Counted from the first letter of the stretch, positions 1-11,815 are shown. The stretch is 64,000 nt of DNA from Pictodentalium vernedei (GCA_031216915.1 CM062291.1:32430484-32494483); one strand, 5' to 3'. Made by a program: numbers and translations. The notes: generated from the sequence alone by a model not told the origin.

Positions 1-200
1 TAGTTACCATCCTATGCCATCATGCAAAATATTTGAAATGACATTGCCCTTTTTGCAATTATTCCATCATCAGAGGGACTTGCGTGTGCCACTTTTCATT
101 TTTCTAGATTTTTCACACGTTCAGCAGACAAAGTTCTGAATGTATTGTTTAACCCTTTACCCAATGCAGCCGATATCAAATTTTATTATTTTAAATATCA

Positions 201-1684
201 TTTTTAGCTCAACTTTGGCGAAGCCAAATTTGAGCTTATGCCGTGGCCAGTCGTCCGTCTGTCCGTCAACAGTTCAATACTGTTCGGGCTAGAGGCCGTA
301 TTTATGAACTGATCTTTACGAAACTTCTTGGGTACCTTTGGTATCACCGTGGGACGAGAACAAGTGTTTTTGGGTGCAGTCCGAAATTCAAGATGGCTGA
401 TGGCAGCCATTTTGTACAAAATTAGGTGCAATCAGATTTTTGCACAGAACTTCCATATGAAAGCGCTGATTTGAATAATTTTTTGTGTGAATGTTTAGTA
501 CCATGGGATACATCACATATAATACGTTTTTTTTTCTCGTGCAGAAATTATGCAAATTAGATGAACTTGGATTTTTTCAGTGCTACTTAAAGTAAGTACA
601 CATGTCAATACGGCTCGGGCTAGAGGCTGTATTTATCAACCGATCTTCACGAAACTTCTTGGGTACCTCTGTTATCACCTTGGGACGAGAACGCGTGTTT
701 CTGAGTGCGGTCCAAAATTCAAGATGGCTGCCAGTGGCCATTTTGTCCTGAAATTAGGTCTAATCAGTTTTTTGTACACAACTTCTATACGGCTCAGACT
801 GGAGGCCGTATTTATGAACCGATCTTTACGAAACTACTTGGGTACCTTTGTTATCACCATGGGATGAGAACGAGTGTTTTTGGGTGTGGTCCGAAATTCA
901 AGATGGCCACCAGCAGCCATTTTGTACCAAAATTAGTGCAATCAGTCTTTTGTACAGAACTTCTGTATGAAAGTTCTGATTTGAATAAATTTTTGTATGA
1001 ATGTTTAGTAATATGGAATACATCACATATAGTACAGGTCTTTTTCTCGTGCAGAAATTATGCAAATTAGATGAATTTTGATTTATTTAGTGCTACTTAT
1101 ACACTGTAAGTGCACATGTCAATACGGCTCGGGCTGGAGGCTGTATTTATGAACCGATCTTCACGAAACTTCTTGGGTACCTTTGATATCACCTTGGGAC
1201 GAGAACGAGTGATTCTGAGTGTAGTCCAAAATTCAAGATGGCTGCCAGTGGCCATTTTGTACCGAAATTAGGTCCAATCAGTTTTTTGTCACAACTTCTA
1301 TACAGCTCGTATTTATGAACTGATCTTCACGAAACTTCTTGGGAACCTTTGTTTTCACCTTGGGACAGGAATGAGTGTGTTTTGGGGTGCCTTTGTTATC
1401 ACTGTGCTATGAGAACAAATATTTTGGGGTTCATGAGTCAGACCCACTCTGGGACTCAAAGATTTCTTTTCTAGTTTAGCATCTGACTGTCACCCACCTT
1501 TACAATACTTTACCTATACATTTGTTAAAGGCTACGGCCAGTATTTATGTACAGACCATTACAATACTTTATATGTACCTTTGTTATCAGGTCATTACTT
1601 AGATGATTGTCATTGCTGTGTCACATACTATACATGTACATGTCTTGACAAGTTGAGTTACAGTGTCATTGACACTTTCATTTA
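201..1684 (+). mobile_element. Helentron-like non-autonomous element (Hel-a)
   Basis: The 5' end is TTTTTAGCTCAACTTTGGCG with an inverted match in the 3' end (GACAAGTTGAG). The 3' end carries a 15-bp hairpin, AGTGTCATTGACACT, at 1662-1676. The interior is about 3.5 degenerate tandem units (roughly 265-1400) containing 'ttcacgaaacttcttgggta'. A GTCCGTCTGTCCGTC stretch lies about 45 bp from the 5' end. It sits in the T-rich arm of MITE A1. The architecture matches Pearl/HINE elements of bivalves; that assignment is inferred. Small open frames inside are spurious. Confidence 0.65.
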
Positions 1685-1749
1685 TTTTTTTCCCCAAAAA
1701 TTTTATCAAAACCATATCATGTGACCCCTCGTTGGAACGTGCTCGATGA

Positions 1750-2066
1750 CCAGCACTTTCTCGCACTTAAGAGGGTCGACAAGAAATAATTGGTCACTTA
1801 ACAACAGTTTTTTTTCTATTTCAAGGGGCACAACTTCTAAACTACTATAAACAGGCAAAAGTTAACTAATTAAGGATCATAACTTTGCTCAGAATGATCA
1901 AACTTGACTATTTCTGAACTCCTTTGAAATATTGTTAACCCTTCACCCAACGAATCGCCGACATTTGCCCACGTAATATGCAAATACAGCTGCTGAAAAA
2001 ATATTATTTTTCGAAAAATTTCAACAAAACCATATCATGTGACCCCTCGTTGGAACGAGCTCATCG
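1750..2066 (-). other. Inverted templated filler copied from 7904-8225
   Basis: This stretch is a near-identical reverse complement of about 7904-8225. It includes half of the MITE at 7798-8037 and about 190 bp of unrelated flank. It lies exactly at the palindrome centre of MITE A1. The left joint shows a TGA microhomology (1747-1749) and the right joint falls within GAG at about 2066. Two mismatches to the donor lie in the palindrome arm. Confidence 0.7.
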
Positions 2067-2194
2067 AGCACGTTCCAACGAGGGGTCACATGATATGGTT
2101 TTGTTGAAATTTTTTGGGAAAATACTATTTTTTCAACTGCTGAATTTGCATATTACGCAGGTGGATGTGACCGATTCGTTGGGTAAAGGGTTAA

Positions 2195-2350
2195 ATTACA
2201 AATCAGTTTACGATTTAAAGTAAGATGGAGTGGCCTTGACCTTCATCTGTTTTTTATTGATTATTTACCCAGTGACGTCATAGGGTACATGAGAGATTTA
2301 ATTACTGAACTTGTTATCGTTAAAAGTTGCCTAGTTCATTTCACATTGTG
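2195..2350. other. Short unassigned spacer
   Basis: This lies between MITE A1 and the next Helentron-like element. I see no motif, repeat or open frame of note. Confidence 0.4.
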
Positions 2351-2408
2351 TTTTTAGCTCAACTTGACAAAGTCAAGCTGAGCTATTGCCATCACTTCTC
2401 GTCCCTCG

Positions 2409-2452
2409 GCGTACGTACGTACGTATGTACGTATGTACGTACGTTAGTACGT
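2409..2452. repeat. GTAC/GTAT microsatellite
   Basis: Tetranucleotide repeat of GTAC with GTAT variants, in the 5' subterminal position of Hel-b. Equivalent positions in other Helentron-like elements here also hold short tandem repeats. Confidence 0.9.
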
Positions 2453-2465
2453 ACGTCCTCAATTT

Positions 2466-4115
2466 CCTTTGGCACACCTCACAGGTCGCATTTATGATCA
2501 GATTACTTTGAAACTTGGTATGCTTGTTTGGGGTGACCTCTAGATGGGAGCTATCGATTTTCTTAAATTTCCGTCAAAAAATGTTGCCGCAGCCAACGTT
2601 CTTAGAACTTAGTTTAGTCAAACCACAATATTTCCCTTTGGCACACCCTACAGGGCACATTTATGATTTGATTGCTTTGAAACCTGGTATGCTTGTTTGG
2701 GGTGACCTCTAGATGGGAGCTATCGATTTTCTTCAATTTCCATCAAAAAATGTTGCCGCGGCCAACATTCTTAGAACTTAGTTTAGTCAAACCACAATAT
2801 TTCCCTTTGGCACACCCTACAGGGCACATTTATGATTTGATTGCTTTGGAACCTGGTATGCTTATTTAGGGTGACATCTAGGTGGGAGGTATCGATTTTC
2901 TTCAATTTCCGGAAAAAATGTTGCCAGGGCCAACATTCGTAGAACTTAGTTTAGTCAGACCTCAATATTTCCCTTTGGCACACCCTACAGGGCACATTTA
3001 TGATCAGATTGCTTTGAAACCTGGTATGCTTGTTTGGGTAGACCTCTAGATGGGAGCTATCGATTTTCTTCAATTTCTGTCAAAAAATGTTGCCACGGCC
3101 AAAGTTCTTAGAACTTAGTTTAGTCAGAAGACCCAATATTTCCTTTTGGCACACCTTACAGGGTACATTTATGATCGGATTGCTTTGAAACTTGGCATGC
3201 TTGTTTGGGGTGACCTCTAGATGGGAGCTATCGATTTTCTTCAATTTCCGTCAAAAAATGTGGCCGCGGCCAACGTTCTTAGAACTTAGTTTAGTCAAAC
3301 CACAATATTTCCCTTTGGCACACCCTACAGGGCACATTTATGATTTGATTGCTTTGAAATGTGGTATGCTTATTTAGGGTGACCTCTAGATGGGAGCTAT
3401 CGATTTTCTTCAATTTCCGGCAAAAAATGTTGCCACTGCCAACGTTTGTAGAACTTAGTTTAGTCAGACCTCAAAATTTCCCTTTGGCACACCCTACAGG
3501 GCCCATTTATGATCAGATTGCTTTGAAACCCAGTATGCTTGTTTGGGAATACCTCTAGATGGGAGCTATCGATTTTCTTCAATTTCTGTCAAAAAATGTT
3601 GCCGCGGCCAACATTCTTAGAACTTAGTTTAGTCAGAAGACTCAATATTTCACATTGGCACACCCTACAGGGTACATTTATAATCGGATTGCTTTGAAAC
3701 CTGGCATGCTTGTTTGGGGTGACCTCCAGATGGGAGCTATCGATTTTCTTCAATTTCCGTCAAAAAATGTTGCCGCGGCCAACGTTTTTAGAACTCAGTT
3801 TAGTCAGACCACAATATTTCCCTTTGGCACACCCTACAGGGCACATTTATGATTTGATTGCTTTGAAACCTGGTATGCTTGTTTGGGGAGACCTCTAGAT
3901 GGGAGCTATCGATTTTCTTCAATTTCCGTCAAAAAATGTTGCCACGGCCAATGTTCTTAGAATTTAGTTGTGTCAGACCACAATATTTCCCTTTTGTACA
4001 CCCTACAGGGCACATTTATAATCGGATTGCTTTGAAACCTGGCATGCTTGTTTGGGAAGGCCTCTAGATGGGAGCTATCGATTTTCTTCGGTTTCTGTCA
4101 AAAAATGTTGCCACT
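2466..4115 (+). repeat. 169-bp tandem array, about 10 units
   Basis: Units are marked by 'gatgggagctatcgatttt' (first at about 2543, next at about 2712) and 'ttggcacaccctacagg'. Spacing is 169 bp. Units differ by scattered substitutions. This is the internal core of Hel-b. Confidence 0.9.
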
Positions 4116-4259
4116 GGCAAAAAAAAATGACATTGGTACCAATGATCTTCAATTTTGCCATTTCATTTATAACTTACCAAGTTCAAGTTTGTCAAGTTGA
4201 GCTACAGTGTCATTGACACTTTCATTTGGCTATGGGTGGGTTTTTATTGAAACACATAT

Positions 4260-4402
4260 GTTATTGTGATAAATTGCCGGTAACATGGTCCGAGGTTTGC
4301 AGCTCGGAGATCATGTTCAACCTCACGTTTCAAGTCCTGGTTGAACATAAGCTCCGAGACGCAAACTTCAGACCATGTTACCATCAATTCATCACAATAA
4401 CT
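4260..4402. mobile_element. Palindromic MITE family F, copy 1
   Basis: A long imperfect inverted repeat: GTTATTGTGATAAATTG at the left and CAATTCATCACAATAAC at the right, with arms containing GGTAACATGGTC / GACCATGTTACC. A second copy is at 52235-52381. Superfamily not assigned. Confidence 0.65.
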
Positions 4403-4700
4403 TATAATGCTGTGTTTGGGCAAGATTTTTCCATTGTAAGCTGAAGGTTTTTTTTTTATCAAAACAAGTAAGTGACTTTCTTATAGTGATGAGACGATTA
4501 TACAAACGGTCATTGGACGATTGATACCCAATCATAATCTCACAATCGGCAGTCTGGTTAAACATCTGTAAATGCTGATTGTCCAAAAAACTGTTTGTTA
4601 ACGTATTCATGTTGCTATGCACCTCGATTTATTGAACTTAGACAACACCCTGTTTTAGGATAGAAATAACAAATATGATATTTTAGGTCAGAAAAATGGC
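4403..4700. other. No supported feature
   Basis: Contains two near-mirror stretches around 4490-4600 (ACGATTATACAAACGG and related), possibly an old palindromic MITE. Nothing codes convincingly. Confidence 0.3.
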
Positions 4701-4908
4701 TTAACCCTTTGAACTCTGGTGGTATCTTCGATGTCAGTTCAATGGCAGCAATAGGAAGAGTCCATATTCATTATTTGGGGGTAGACCAAGCAATATTTAC
4801 AACGTGCAGCCTTGGGGCTGGTCTACCCCACACATTCACTTGGCAGCCATCCTACTTAATGAAATTATGACTTATCATACTCCTGGGCCTCTCATTTTCA
4901 CAGGGTTA
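4701..4908. mobile_element. Family C TTAA MITE (C1)
   Basis: TTAACCCTTTGAACTCTGG at the left, CACAGGGTTAA at the right. The interior is palindromic around 'gtgcagccttggggctg', with GTAGACCAAGCAATATT-type arms. Other copies are at 41158, 47769 and 62773. Confidence 0.65.
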
Positions 4909-5432
4909 ACAGTGCAACTAATTATGTGCAGTGGAAGCAAAACATCGAACATTTCAGCCTGTTTTCACGTCCGGCAAAAAATAATATTTGCTGATGAAAT
5001 ATTGATTCAAATGAGTTGCGATAATTTTGAATAAATTGTAAAAATATTCTGATATACGATTTTAAAACATTGGTTGTGAAAGGAATTGTATTTTTTGCGA
5101 AAATAAATCTTTGAAAGTTGATATTTAAATAAACTATGGTGCTTCGCTGCTTTGGCCCTGACTGGACCGAGACATTTCATAGACATCAGTGTGAAGTTAT
5201 ACAAACTGGTTTGCGTTGTTGTGTGTATTCCTTTTGATGTGACTGGCTTCGAAAATTGATGAAAAAAAACCTGTCAGGATTGGGACTTTATTGATTGAAT
5301 TATTTTGAAGTTCCAATGCTCAGTTGAACACTGACCATCTTACATTGCGATCGACAATAAGCCGATTGTATAATCAAACCATTGTCTGATAGAGCTTTCT
5401 TCTCATCCATTCATCACTACTTTCTTACTGGA
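4909..5432. other. No supported feature
   Basis: AT-rich unique-looking sequence. Short open frames here show no recognisable domain. Confidence 0.4.
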
Positions 5433-5682
5433 TTAACCCTTTGATAACATGAAAAGCAGACGACACTTGCAAAAAAAATTCTTGAATAACTAATTTTTTT
5501 CATTTTTTGTCTCAAAAACATAAGTTATGACCCCTCGTTGGAATGAGCTCGACGAGCTCGTTCCAACGAGGGGTCATAACCTATGTTTTTGAGACAAAAA
5601 ATGAAAATATTTTGAAAATTAATATGCGATTTTTGAGAATAGCGCTGGCCGATTTTGGCCGTTACGTTGGGTAAAGGGTTAA
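5433..5682 (-). mobile_element. Family B TTAA MITE (B1)
   Basis: TTAA at both ends with arms 'gtctcaaaaacata' / 'tatgttttgagac' around the central GAGCTCGACGAGCTC palindrome. Orientation is reversed: the AAAAGCAGACGACACTTGC end is on the left. Confidence 0.85.
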
Positions 5683-5693
5683 GGTTGTAGCCT

Positions 5694-6055
5694 GAGAGCT
5701 CAGTGGCTCAGTCGTTACGGAATTGGACTTCAAACAGAATGGTGAACAGTTTGATCCTTGTCAGGTACAACTGTGTTGTGTCCTTGGGCAAGGCACTTAA
5801 TCCTGATTGCCCATGTGGGGGACACGGTGGCGCTGTGTACTAAAGCATACTGCACATCGATGGTGCTCTTGTCTTCAACCAGTGCTAACCCTGCTTTGTG
5901 TGGAGTTTGTATGTTGGGGAATCTGACAGTTGCTTGGTAGTTCTCTCCAGGTACTCTGGCTTCCTCCATCCATAAAACTGTCCGACATGAGGTGACTGGC
6001 TGCCAAAAGTGTTGTTAGGTCCCATTAAATATATATATAAATAAATATATATAGA
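5694..6055 (+). mobile_element. tRNA-headed SINE (S1)
   Basis: The head has TGGCTCAGTCG (A-box-like) and a degraded B box (GTTTGATCC). The common SINE body starts at GTGTCCTTGGGCAAGG and includes 'actgcacatcgatggtgc'. The tail is 'gacatgaggtgactgg...cattaaata'. It is a diverged copy, and open frames inside are SINE artefacts. Confidence 0.75.
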
Positions 6056-6251
6056 GAGTAAATGCTTGACTGGACTGGTTACGTGAAATAATTCATGAGA
6101 GGTGAGGGGAGTTGTACAAACACGAGTGCGCGAATGCAAACAAGTGTTTTACAATATAGTCCCTTGCCTTGAATGAATTATTTCATGTAACCATTCCAGT
6201 CAAGCGATTACTCTGTGTATTACTTTTCATTATTAACGATAATTATATCAT
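6056..6251. other. Imperfect inverted repeat spacer
   Basis: Arms 'gactggactggttacgtga' near 6068 and 'catgtaaccattccagtc' near 6184 form an inverted pair. This is possibly another MITE of unknown family. Confidence 0.4.
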
Positions 6252-6493
6252 TTAACCCTTTACCTAACGTAACGGCCAGCGCTATTCTAAAAAAAACGCC
6301 AATTAATTTTCATTATTTTTTCATTTTTTGTCTCTAAAACATAGGTTATGGCCCCCTCATTGGAATGAGCTCATCGAGCACGTTCCAATGAGGGGTCATA
6401 ATGTATGTTTTTGAGACAAAAAATGAAAATAATAGCTATTCAAAAAATTTTTTTTCAACTGTCGTCTGCTTTTCATATTAGGTGAAGTGTTAA
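6252..6493 (+). mobile_element. Family B TTAA MITE (B2)
   Basis: TTAACCCTTTACCTAACG at the left and GTGAAGTGTTAA at the right. The centre reads GAGCTCATCGAGCACG, one arm having changed. Confidence 0.8.
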
Positions 6494-6974
6494 AAAAACA
6501 AAAAACAATGAAGTCCCCATTACACCCACGGCAAAGCGTCTTCGTTTGTGCACACGGATACATGACCCAATTGTTGATTACATAATTCACTTGTGAAGTT
6601 ATCGTTCATAATCAAACCTGGAAATCCCAGTAAATCACACTTTGGAAAGTAATAAAAATAAATAATCATACCTGTGTTATGATTGTAATGTAGCTATAGA
6701 TGCCGAAAGTGACCTTAAATACCCAATAAATAAATTGATAAATACTGAAAGGAGATTGGGGCTCTAAAAATAGTAGTAGGATATGTCTAATAGTTTCTGT
6801 GCCACACCTCAGGACTACCTGGACACAGAGCCCAGATAGATCATCCTGAGGTGCGATCTGGAAATTATAAGAATTTTTATCTGCTGATAATTAAGAGTAT
6901 GCAAAAATGTGCCACACAAATAACGTGCTTCATATGTGTGCACACCTCAGAAATGAAGTGCTTTTTTTGTTTTG
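6494..6974. other. No supported feature
   Basis: The stretch 'gccacacctcag' near 6801 is echoed by similar words at 6910-6950. No confident assignment. Confidence 0.3.
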
Positions 6975-8330
6975 TTTTTAGTCCCCCATGGGTTACCATG
7001 TAGGGACTTGTGGATTGCAATCCATTTGCCTGTCAGTCTGTCTCATGGTGCTTCTGTCCTGTTACCACCTGTATCTCCGAGATGATTGAATGTTTGTGTT
7101 TCAAAATTTTTACATGAATCAGACATTATGATAATATGAGACACGTCAAATGTTGTAGAAAAAATTCAAGCTGGCTGAATGAATGACGGCCATTTTTGTT
7201 GTAATTCTTTTGCATTTTATTACATTTTTATACATTACCACCCGTATCTCCAAGATGCTTGGATGTTGGTGTTTCAAATTTTTAACACTCATCAGACATT
7301 ATGAAAATATGATGTACGTCAAATTTTGTGGAAAAAAAATTAAAGATGGCTGAATGGCGTCCATTGTTTTGGAATTTTTTTGCATTTTTTCATACTTTTA
7401 TATCCTAGCACCTTGTATCTGAGAGTGATAACTTGAACAAGTATTAACGGATTTAAGAGACTTTCTTAACAATGTCTTCAACAAGTTCAAAAACTGGTGC
7501 AGTTTGATCATACTGAACAGAGTTATGGCCCTTGATTTGTTATTTTTGACACATTTTCAGCTTATTAGAGTGATAACTTGAACAAATATTAACGGATTCT
7601 TTCAATATCTGGTATGTGAGACTTTCTTAACATCTTGAACTAGTTTGATAACCTGTACGGTTCGACCATACTGAGCAGAGGAGTTATGGCCCTTAATTAT
7701 TTAATTTTTGCACTTTTTCAGCCTGTTAGTGCAATAACTTGAAGAAATATAATCGGATTTGGTCAATATTTGGTATATGAGACTTTCTTAACCCTTTACC
7801 CAACACAGACGATTTCAAAATTCATTATTTTAAATATCATTTTTTAAATTTTTTTTTAAAAATTTCAACAAAACCATATCATGTGACCCCTCTTTGGAAC
7901 GAGCTCGATGAGCTCGTTCCAAAGAGGGATCACATGATATGGTTTTGTTGAAATTTTTCGAAAAATAATATTTTTTCAGCAGCTGTATTTGCATATTACG
8001 TGGGCAGATGTCGGCGATTCGTTGGGTGAAGGGTTAACAATATTTCAAAGGAGTTCAGAAATAGTCAAGTTTGATCATTCTGAGCAAAGTTATGATCCTT
8101 AATTAGTTAACTTTTGCCTGTTTATAGTAGTTTAGAAGTTGTGCCCCTTGAAATAGAAAAAAAACTGTTGTTAAGTGACCAATTATTTCTTGTCGACCCT
8201 CTTAAGTGCGAGAAAGTGCTGGTCAAGTTTGATTTCTGCTTCCGTACTTCTACCAGTTTAAGTTATGCCCCTTGAATTATGAAAACAAATTGTAAAATTG
8301 ATGCTTTTCTTCTGTTCTGTCAAATAAAAT
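6975..8330 (+). mobile_element. Helentron-like element (Hel-c), boundaries uncertain
   Basis: It starts TTTTTAGTCCCCCATGGG with an internal inverted match GTAGGGACT. The interior has two units of about 175 bp ('ttaccaccygtatctcc', about 7062 and 7236) and then degenerate units ('gataacttgaacaa', about 7427 and 7570). MITE A2 is inserted near the end. I could not see a clear 3' hairpin, so the end is a guess. Confidence 0.4.
7798..8037 (+). mobile_element. Family A TTAA MITE (A2)
   Basis: TTAA-flanked palindrome whose two arms carry a matched variant, CTTTGG on the left and CCAAAG on the right. Its right half and flank are the donor of the inverted filler at 1750-2066. Confidence 0.9.
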
Positions 8331-8814
8331 TTGCTTCATATGACCGATTTTCATTTTCAGACTTCTCCGACATCTGAACCTTTATGGAATATTATATGCA
8401 GTCCAGTTTACTGCTACATTGGACCACTTACACATGTGTAAGACCTCCCTTGCTTTATTATATTGTTAGACACAGGAGGCTGTTAGGGATATGGTTCAGT
8501 CAGTGAAGTTATCGTTTACTTAATGATTTTAGGACAACTAGTGGTAATCTCTCCATTTCAGTTCTATGGATGACAAGTTCAGGTTAACAGGGCATGATCA
8601 TGAACTAGTGCTGACTGTATCCGGTGGTTCTCTGTCCTTAATCACAATATAAATATCCATTGTTCCTAAAAGGGTGATACTTATGAACCCACAGACATGC
8701 CAGTCTGTGCATAATTGTACGGTTTCAGTGTATATGCTTCCAAAATGACCCAGTCATTTGCAAACAGTATTTTTAAGTGATAAACCTATATGACATTTTT
8801 CCATCTACATTGAG
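8331..8814. other. No supported feature
   Basis: Unique-looking AT-rich sequence with no repeat, RNA gene or coding signal that I can support. Confidence 0.4.
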
Positions 8815-8993
8815 TTAACCCTTTACCCAACATAACGGCCAAAACCGACCAGCGCTATTCACAAAAATCGCCAATGAGCTTGTTCCAATGAGGGGTCATA
8901 ACCTATGTTTTTGAGACAAAAAATGAAAAAATTAGTTATTCAATAATTTTGTTTGCAAGTGTCATCTGCTTTTCATGTTAAGTAAAGGGTTAA
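8815..8993 (+). mobile_element. Family B TTAA MITE, internal deletion (B3)
   Basis: Both TTAA ends are present, but the left inner arm is missing: 'caaaaatcgcc' joins directly to 'aatgagcttgttcc'. The deletion ends at the palindrome centre. Confidence 0.8.
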
Positions 8994-9120
8994 AAAACCA
9001 GCCTTGTCTTACGATTTCAGGCTTGTTTTCCACTACTTGCAGTGCACTTTCTTATAATGACAGGACAACTCTTACAGGTGCAAAAAAAACTTGATCCTGC
9101 ATCAGTGATGCGTAACCCTC

Positions 9121-9425
9121 GTTTTTAGCTGCGACGAGCAGCTCTATATGTGGCAATATCGGTCGGTCTGTCACCAACAAGTTTAAAAACCCCTTAACTC
9201 CTAAAATACTTGATGGAATGACACCATACTTGGTATACAAGTGTATCTTCATGATGTCTACACCCTCTCAATAGTGCATGTCATTCGGATAATTTCTGTC
9301 ACATTTATGGACTTGTCACCGAGGTTTTTTGTCACCAACGAGTTTTTTTGTCACCAATGAGTTTTAAACAATCATTGGCATTGCACAAATCGTCGCAGCT
9401 TCGGCACTGTGACAGTGAGTCTTGT
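9121..9425 (+). mobile_element. Short Helentron-like element (Hel-d)
   Basis: The 5' end TTTTTAGCTGCGACGAGCAG is mirrored by AATCGTCGCAGC near the 3' end. A 3' hairpin CACTGTGACAGTG lies at 9405-9417, followed by AGTCTTG. The motif 'tttgtcaccaa' repeats around 9330-9355. Confidence 0.6.
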
Positions 9426-9564
9426 TTTCATATTTGTTTTTTTATATCACAACCTGTTGCTTAGAGATATTTTGATACTGTGCTTTCAATCTTTCTACAC
9501 TCATCAGACGTTAGTCCACAATTTGGTGACACCCCCAACTGTGGGCACTATTAGCTGATTGTTT

Positions 9565-9908
9565 TTATTGGAGTTTAATGACACTTTTGACAGACGGGGT
9601 CACCTCATGTCAGGACAGTTTTATGAGTGGAGAAAGCCAGAGTACCTGGAGAGACCCACCGAACAATGGTGAGGAGTTGTCAGACTTCCCAACTAACTAA
9701 CTCAGAACAAATAGGGTTAACATTGGTGTAAGATGAAGTGCACCATCGATGTGCAGTATGCCTCAGTACAGAATGTCACTGTGTCCCCACATGCACAATC
9801 AGGATTAAGTGCCTTGCCCAAGGATACAATGCAGTTACCCCTGGCAAGGATTGAACCGTGGACCCCTCAGTTTGAATTCATTGCAGTGAGCATTGAGTCA
9901 CCACGCTA
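9565..9908 (-). mobile_element. tRNA-headed SINE (S2)
   Basis: Reverse complement of the common SINE. The tail side (TTTTTATTGGAGTTTAATGA) is on the left, the body contains CCTTGCCCAAGGATACAATG, and a degraded tRNA head is on the right. Confidence 0.75.
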
Positions 9909-9920
9909 GTAATACACAAC

Positions 9921-10691
9921 CAGGATTTCCGCTAGGGGAAAATTTGTGCGTCCGGTAGTTTAAAGAAAGTGAAACTCAGACGGCGAAGGCATCTGTCGCA
10001 CATGTGCATAGAGGGGGGGTCTGGGGAAAATTTTGATTTTTAGGTGCTCTCTGGTGGCCTCTGGGGGCATTCTGATCACTAAAATGCTGAATAATTGAAG
10101 TGGAAAATATGTATTTTTTCATCCTACAATTCTCTAAATTCCCACAGGACACACAATACTACATCTGGTCGGAGGTTTCATAAAAATACAAACCCAAAAC
10201 AACACAAAATTCACGAATCCTGACAGTGACTGCGACACTTGACCTCAATTTTTTTTATACAACCCGATACGTGACAACGTAAATAATTGGAAATGCAGAG
10301 AGAACGAAATATTCGAAAAGAACCATGATGCGGACGTGTGATTTCATGCATGTGCAATTACATCATTTATCGCTCAAAATAAAAGCCAGTGATTTAAGAC
10401 CAAACACGACCATTTGAGTCCGAAATTTTATAGGCGACGTTTAGGATTTGAACTTTGTTTCCCCCTCTCGTCTGGGGGTTATAAAGTATCAGGTTGTCGC
10501 CAGTAATAGTAGGCATAGTATACAACATAATTATGCCTATATTACGTGGAAACAAAGTATCCTGAGTGTCGTTATGATACAGCATTGTACTCAACATTTT
10601 AACCACCAGCTTTTCTGACTGATCATAGTATGATCGGTGGGGGGGAATGGGTGCGGTCGACGGACCCACAGCTGGTCTAGCGGAAACCCTG
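9921..10691. mobile_element. TIR element with CAGGRTTTCCGCTAG ends
   Basis: The left end CAGGATTTCCGCTAG mirrors the right end CTAGCGGAAACCCTG. ACACAAC flanks both sides (9914-9920, 10692-10698), a 7-bp duplication. The ends resemble hAT elements, but hAT normally duplicates 8 bp. The 106-codon minus-strand frame at 10394-10714 overruns the right end and shows no known domain. Confidence 0.7.
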
Positions 10692-10819
10692 ACACAACTC
10701 ATAGTCAGTGCCAAGAGTTCATGTCCTCAGACAAAATAAATGTATGTTTATTTGACCCATAGGGGCCTGAAGATTTTTTTTCATTTTCGCTTTGCTTTGA
10801 AAGTTGACTTCCAGGAGCT

Positions 10820-10888
10820 TTGCAGTTGTTTCTAGTCAAGTCTTGGCTGCCTCTAGAGGCAGCCAAGACTTGACTAGAAACAACTGAC
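10820..10888. repeat. Near-perfect palindrome
   Basis: Arms AGTTGTTTCTAGTCAAGTCT and its complement flank a CTCTAGAG centre. Possibly the core of a short MITE. Confidence 0.8.
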
Positions 10889-11019
10889 AAGGTACTTAGA
10901 AAACAAGTTTTGAGTTTACCCAAACAATGCATGTTAGGGCACCTGTTCCATTGCATTAAAGTTATCAAAGTCAGAATTAGGCTCTTAACCCTTTCATATC
11001 TACACCAGTCTTATCAAGC

Positions 11020-11060
11020 CCCCCCGCCCCCCTCACCCCCCCCCCCCCCCTTCCCCCCTC
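11020..11060. repeat. Poly-C tract
   Basis: C-rich run with G, A and TT interruptions. The open frames over it are artefacts. Confidence 0.9.
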
Positions 11061-11815
11061 CCAGACTGACACATTTTATGGAGAAAATGGGATTTTTCTA
11101 GAAGATAACATATTTTAAAACATTTATATAATGTCACACACATGAAATAAAGGTGGGAATCGAACTGTGGACCTTTCGGTTTGAAATGAAATGCCATAAC
11201 CTCTGAACCATTACACTCCCTATAAAGTACTGTAGAAGGATACACAAAAGATTGTATCATCAATGTAACAGCATCAAAGCTCTTCACAGACTTGTTTTTA
11301 TTTGATGAAAATAACAGAAAAATTCATACAAAGAATCTAATGTAGATTCTAGGTGCACTTGTTGAGCATATGGTATTTCATCACCTGTCGGTGTCTCTAT
11401 CTGTAATCCCCGTATTGGTTTTATATTGGTGATTCACTTTCAATGGTAATCATACCCCCATTTAAAATCGGTGATTCACTTTGCATAGTTACCTTTAACA
11501 TTTATAGCGTTCAACCTGGGGCAGTTTATTTCTTTACCTTTAATCTCTATATCTGAGAGAATTATTAATCTATTCCCCCTCTAAAGAAAATTCTTGATCT
11601 TATTCTTGCTCTTAATTTCTTTGATTAGAAATTTATGATAAATTTATGTTAAACTTGTATAATTATAGAAGAATATCATCTTGATGAGAAATAAGGATTG
11701 GGACTGTCTGACCTCAGAAAATTATACTTATTCAGAGCTGCTCTTGCAGGTTGAAAATTTTGAAAAACTGTGTTGTATAATTTTCCACAAACCTACTGCA
11801 TATGTTAATATTCTT
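11061..11815. other. No supported feature
   Basis: AT-rich. 'ggtgattcacttt' occurs twice around 11420-11480 with 'catacccc' between. 'cgaactgtggacctttcggt' near 11160 looks like a decayed SINE head remnant on the minus strand. No gene seen. Confidence 0.35.

Larger units (their letters stand above)
149..2194 (+). mobile_element. Family A TTAA MITE (A1), split into pieces
   Basis: The left end (149-200) reads TTAACCCTTTACCC followed by the family A left arm. The right part (about 2066-2194) runs from the palindrome centre to GGGTAAAGGGTTAA. TTAA at both outer ends and CCC-type termini fit a piggyBac-like MITE. Two insertions separate the halves: a Helentron-like element at about 201-1684 and an inverted filler at 1750-2066. 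The surviving half-arms (1685-1749 and 2066-2110) share the copy-specific variant GGAACGTGCTC / GAGCACGTTCC, which shows that they were one element. Confidence 0.8.
2351..4228 (+). mobile_element. Helentron/Pearl-like element with 169-bp core repeats (Hel-b)
   Basis: The 5' end TTTTTAGCTCAACTTGACAA is mirrored near the 3' end by TTTGTCAAGTTGAGCT. The same 3' hairpin as Hel-a, AGTGTCATTGACACT, occupies 4206-4220. A GTAC-type microsatellite lies about 60 bp from the 5' end. The interior is a 169-bp tandem array. Open frames of 60-65 codons recur once per repeat and are artefacts. Confidence 0.7.

Noticed and set aside
10394-10714. 106-codon minus-strand frame as a gene
   Set aside because: It overruns the right end of a TIR element, and the residues show no known domain.
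10910-11101. Proline-rich open frame
   Set aside because: It is the reading of a poly-C tract.
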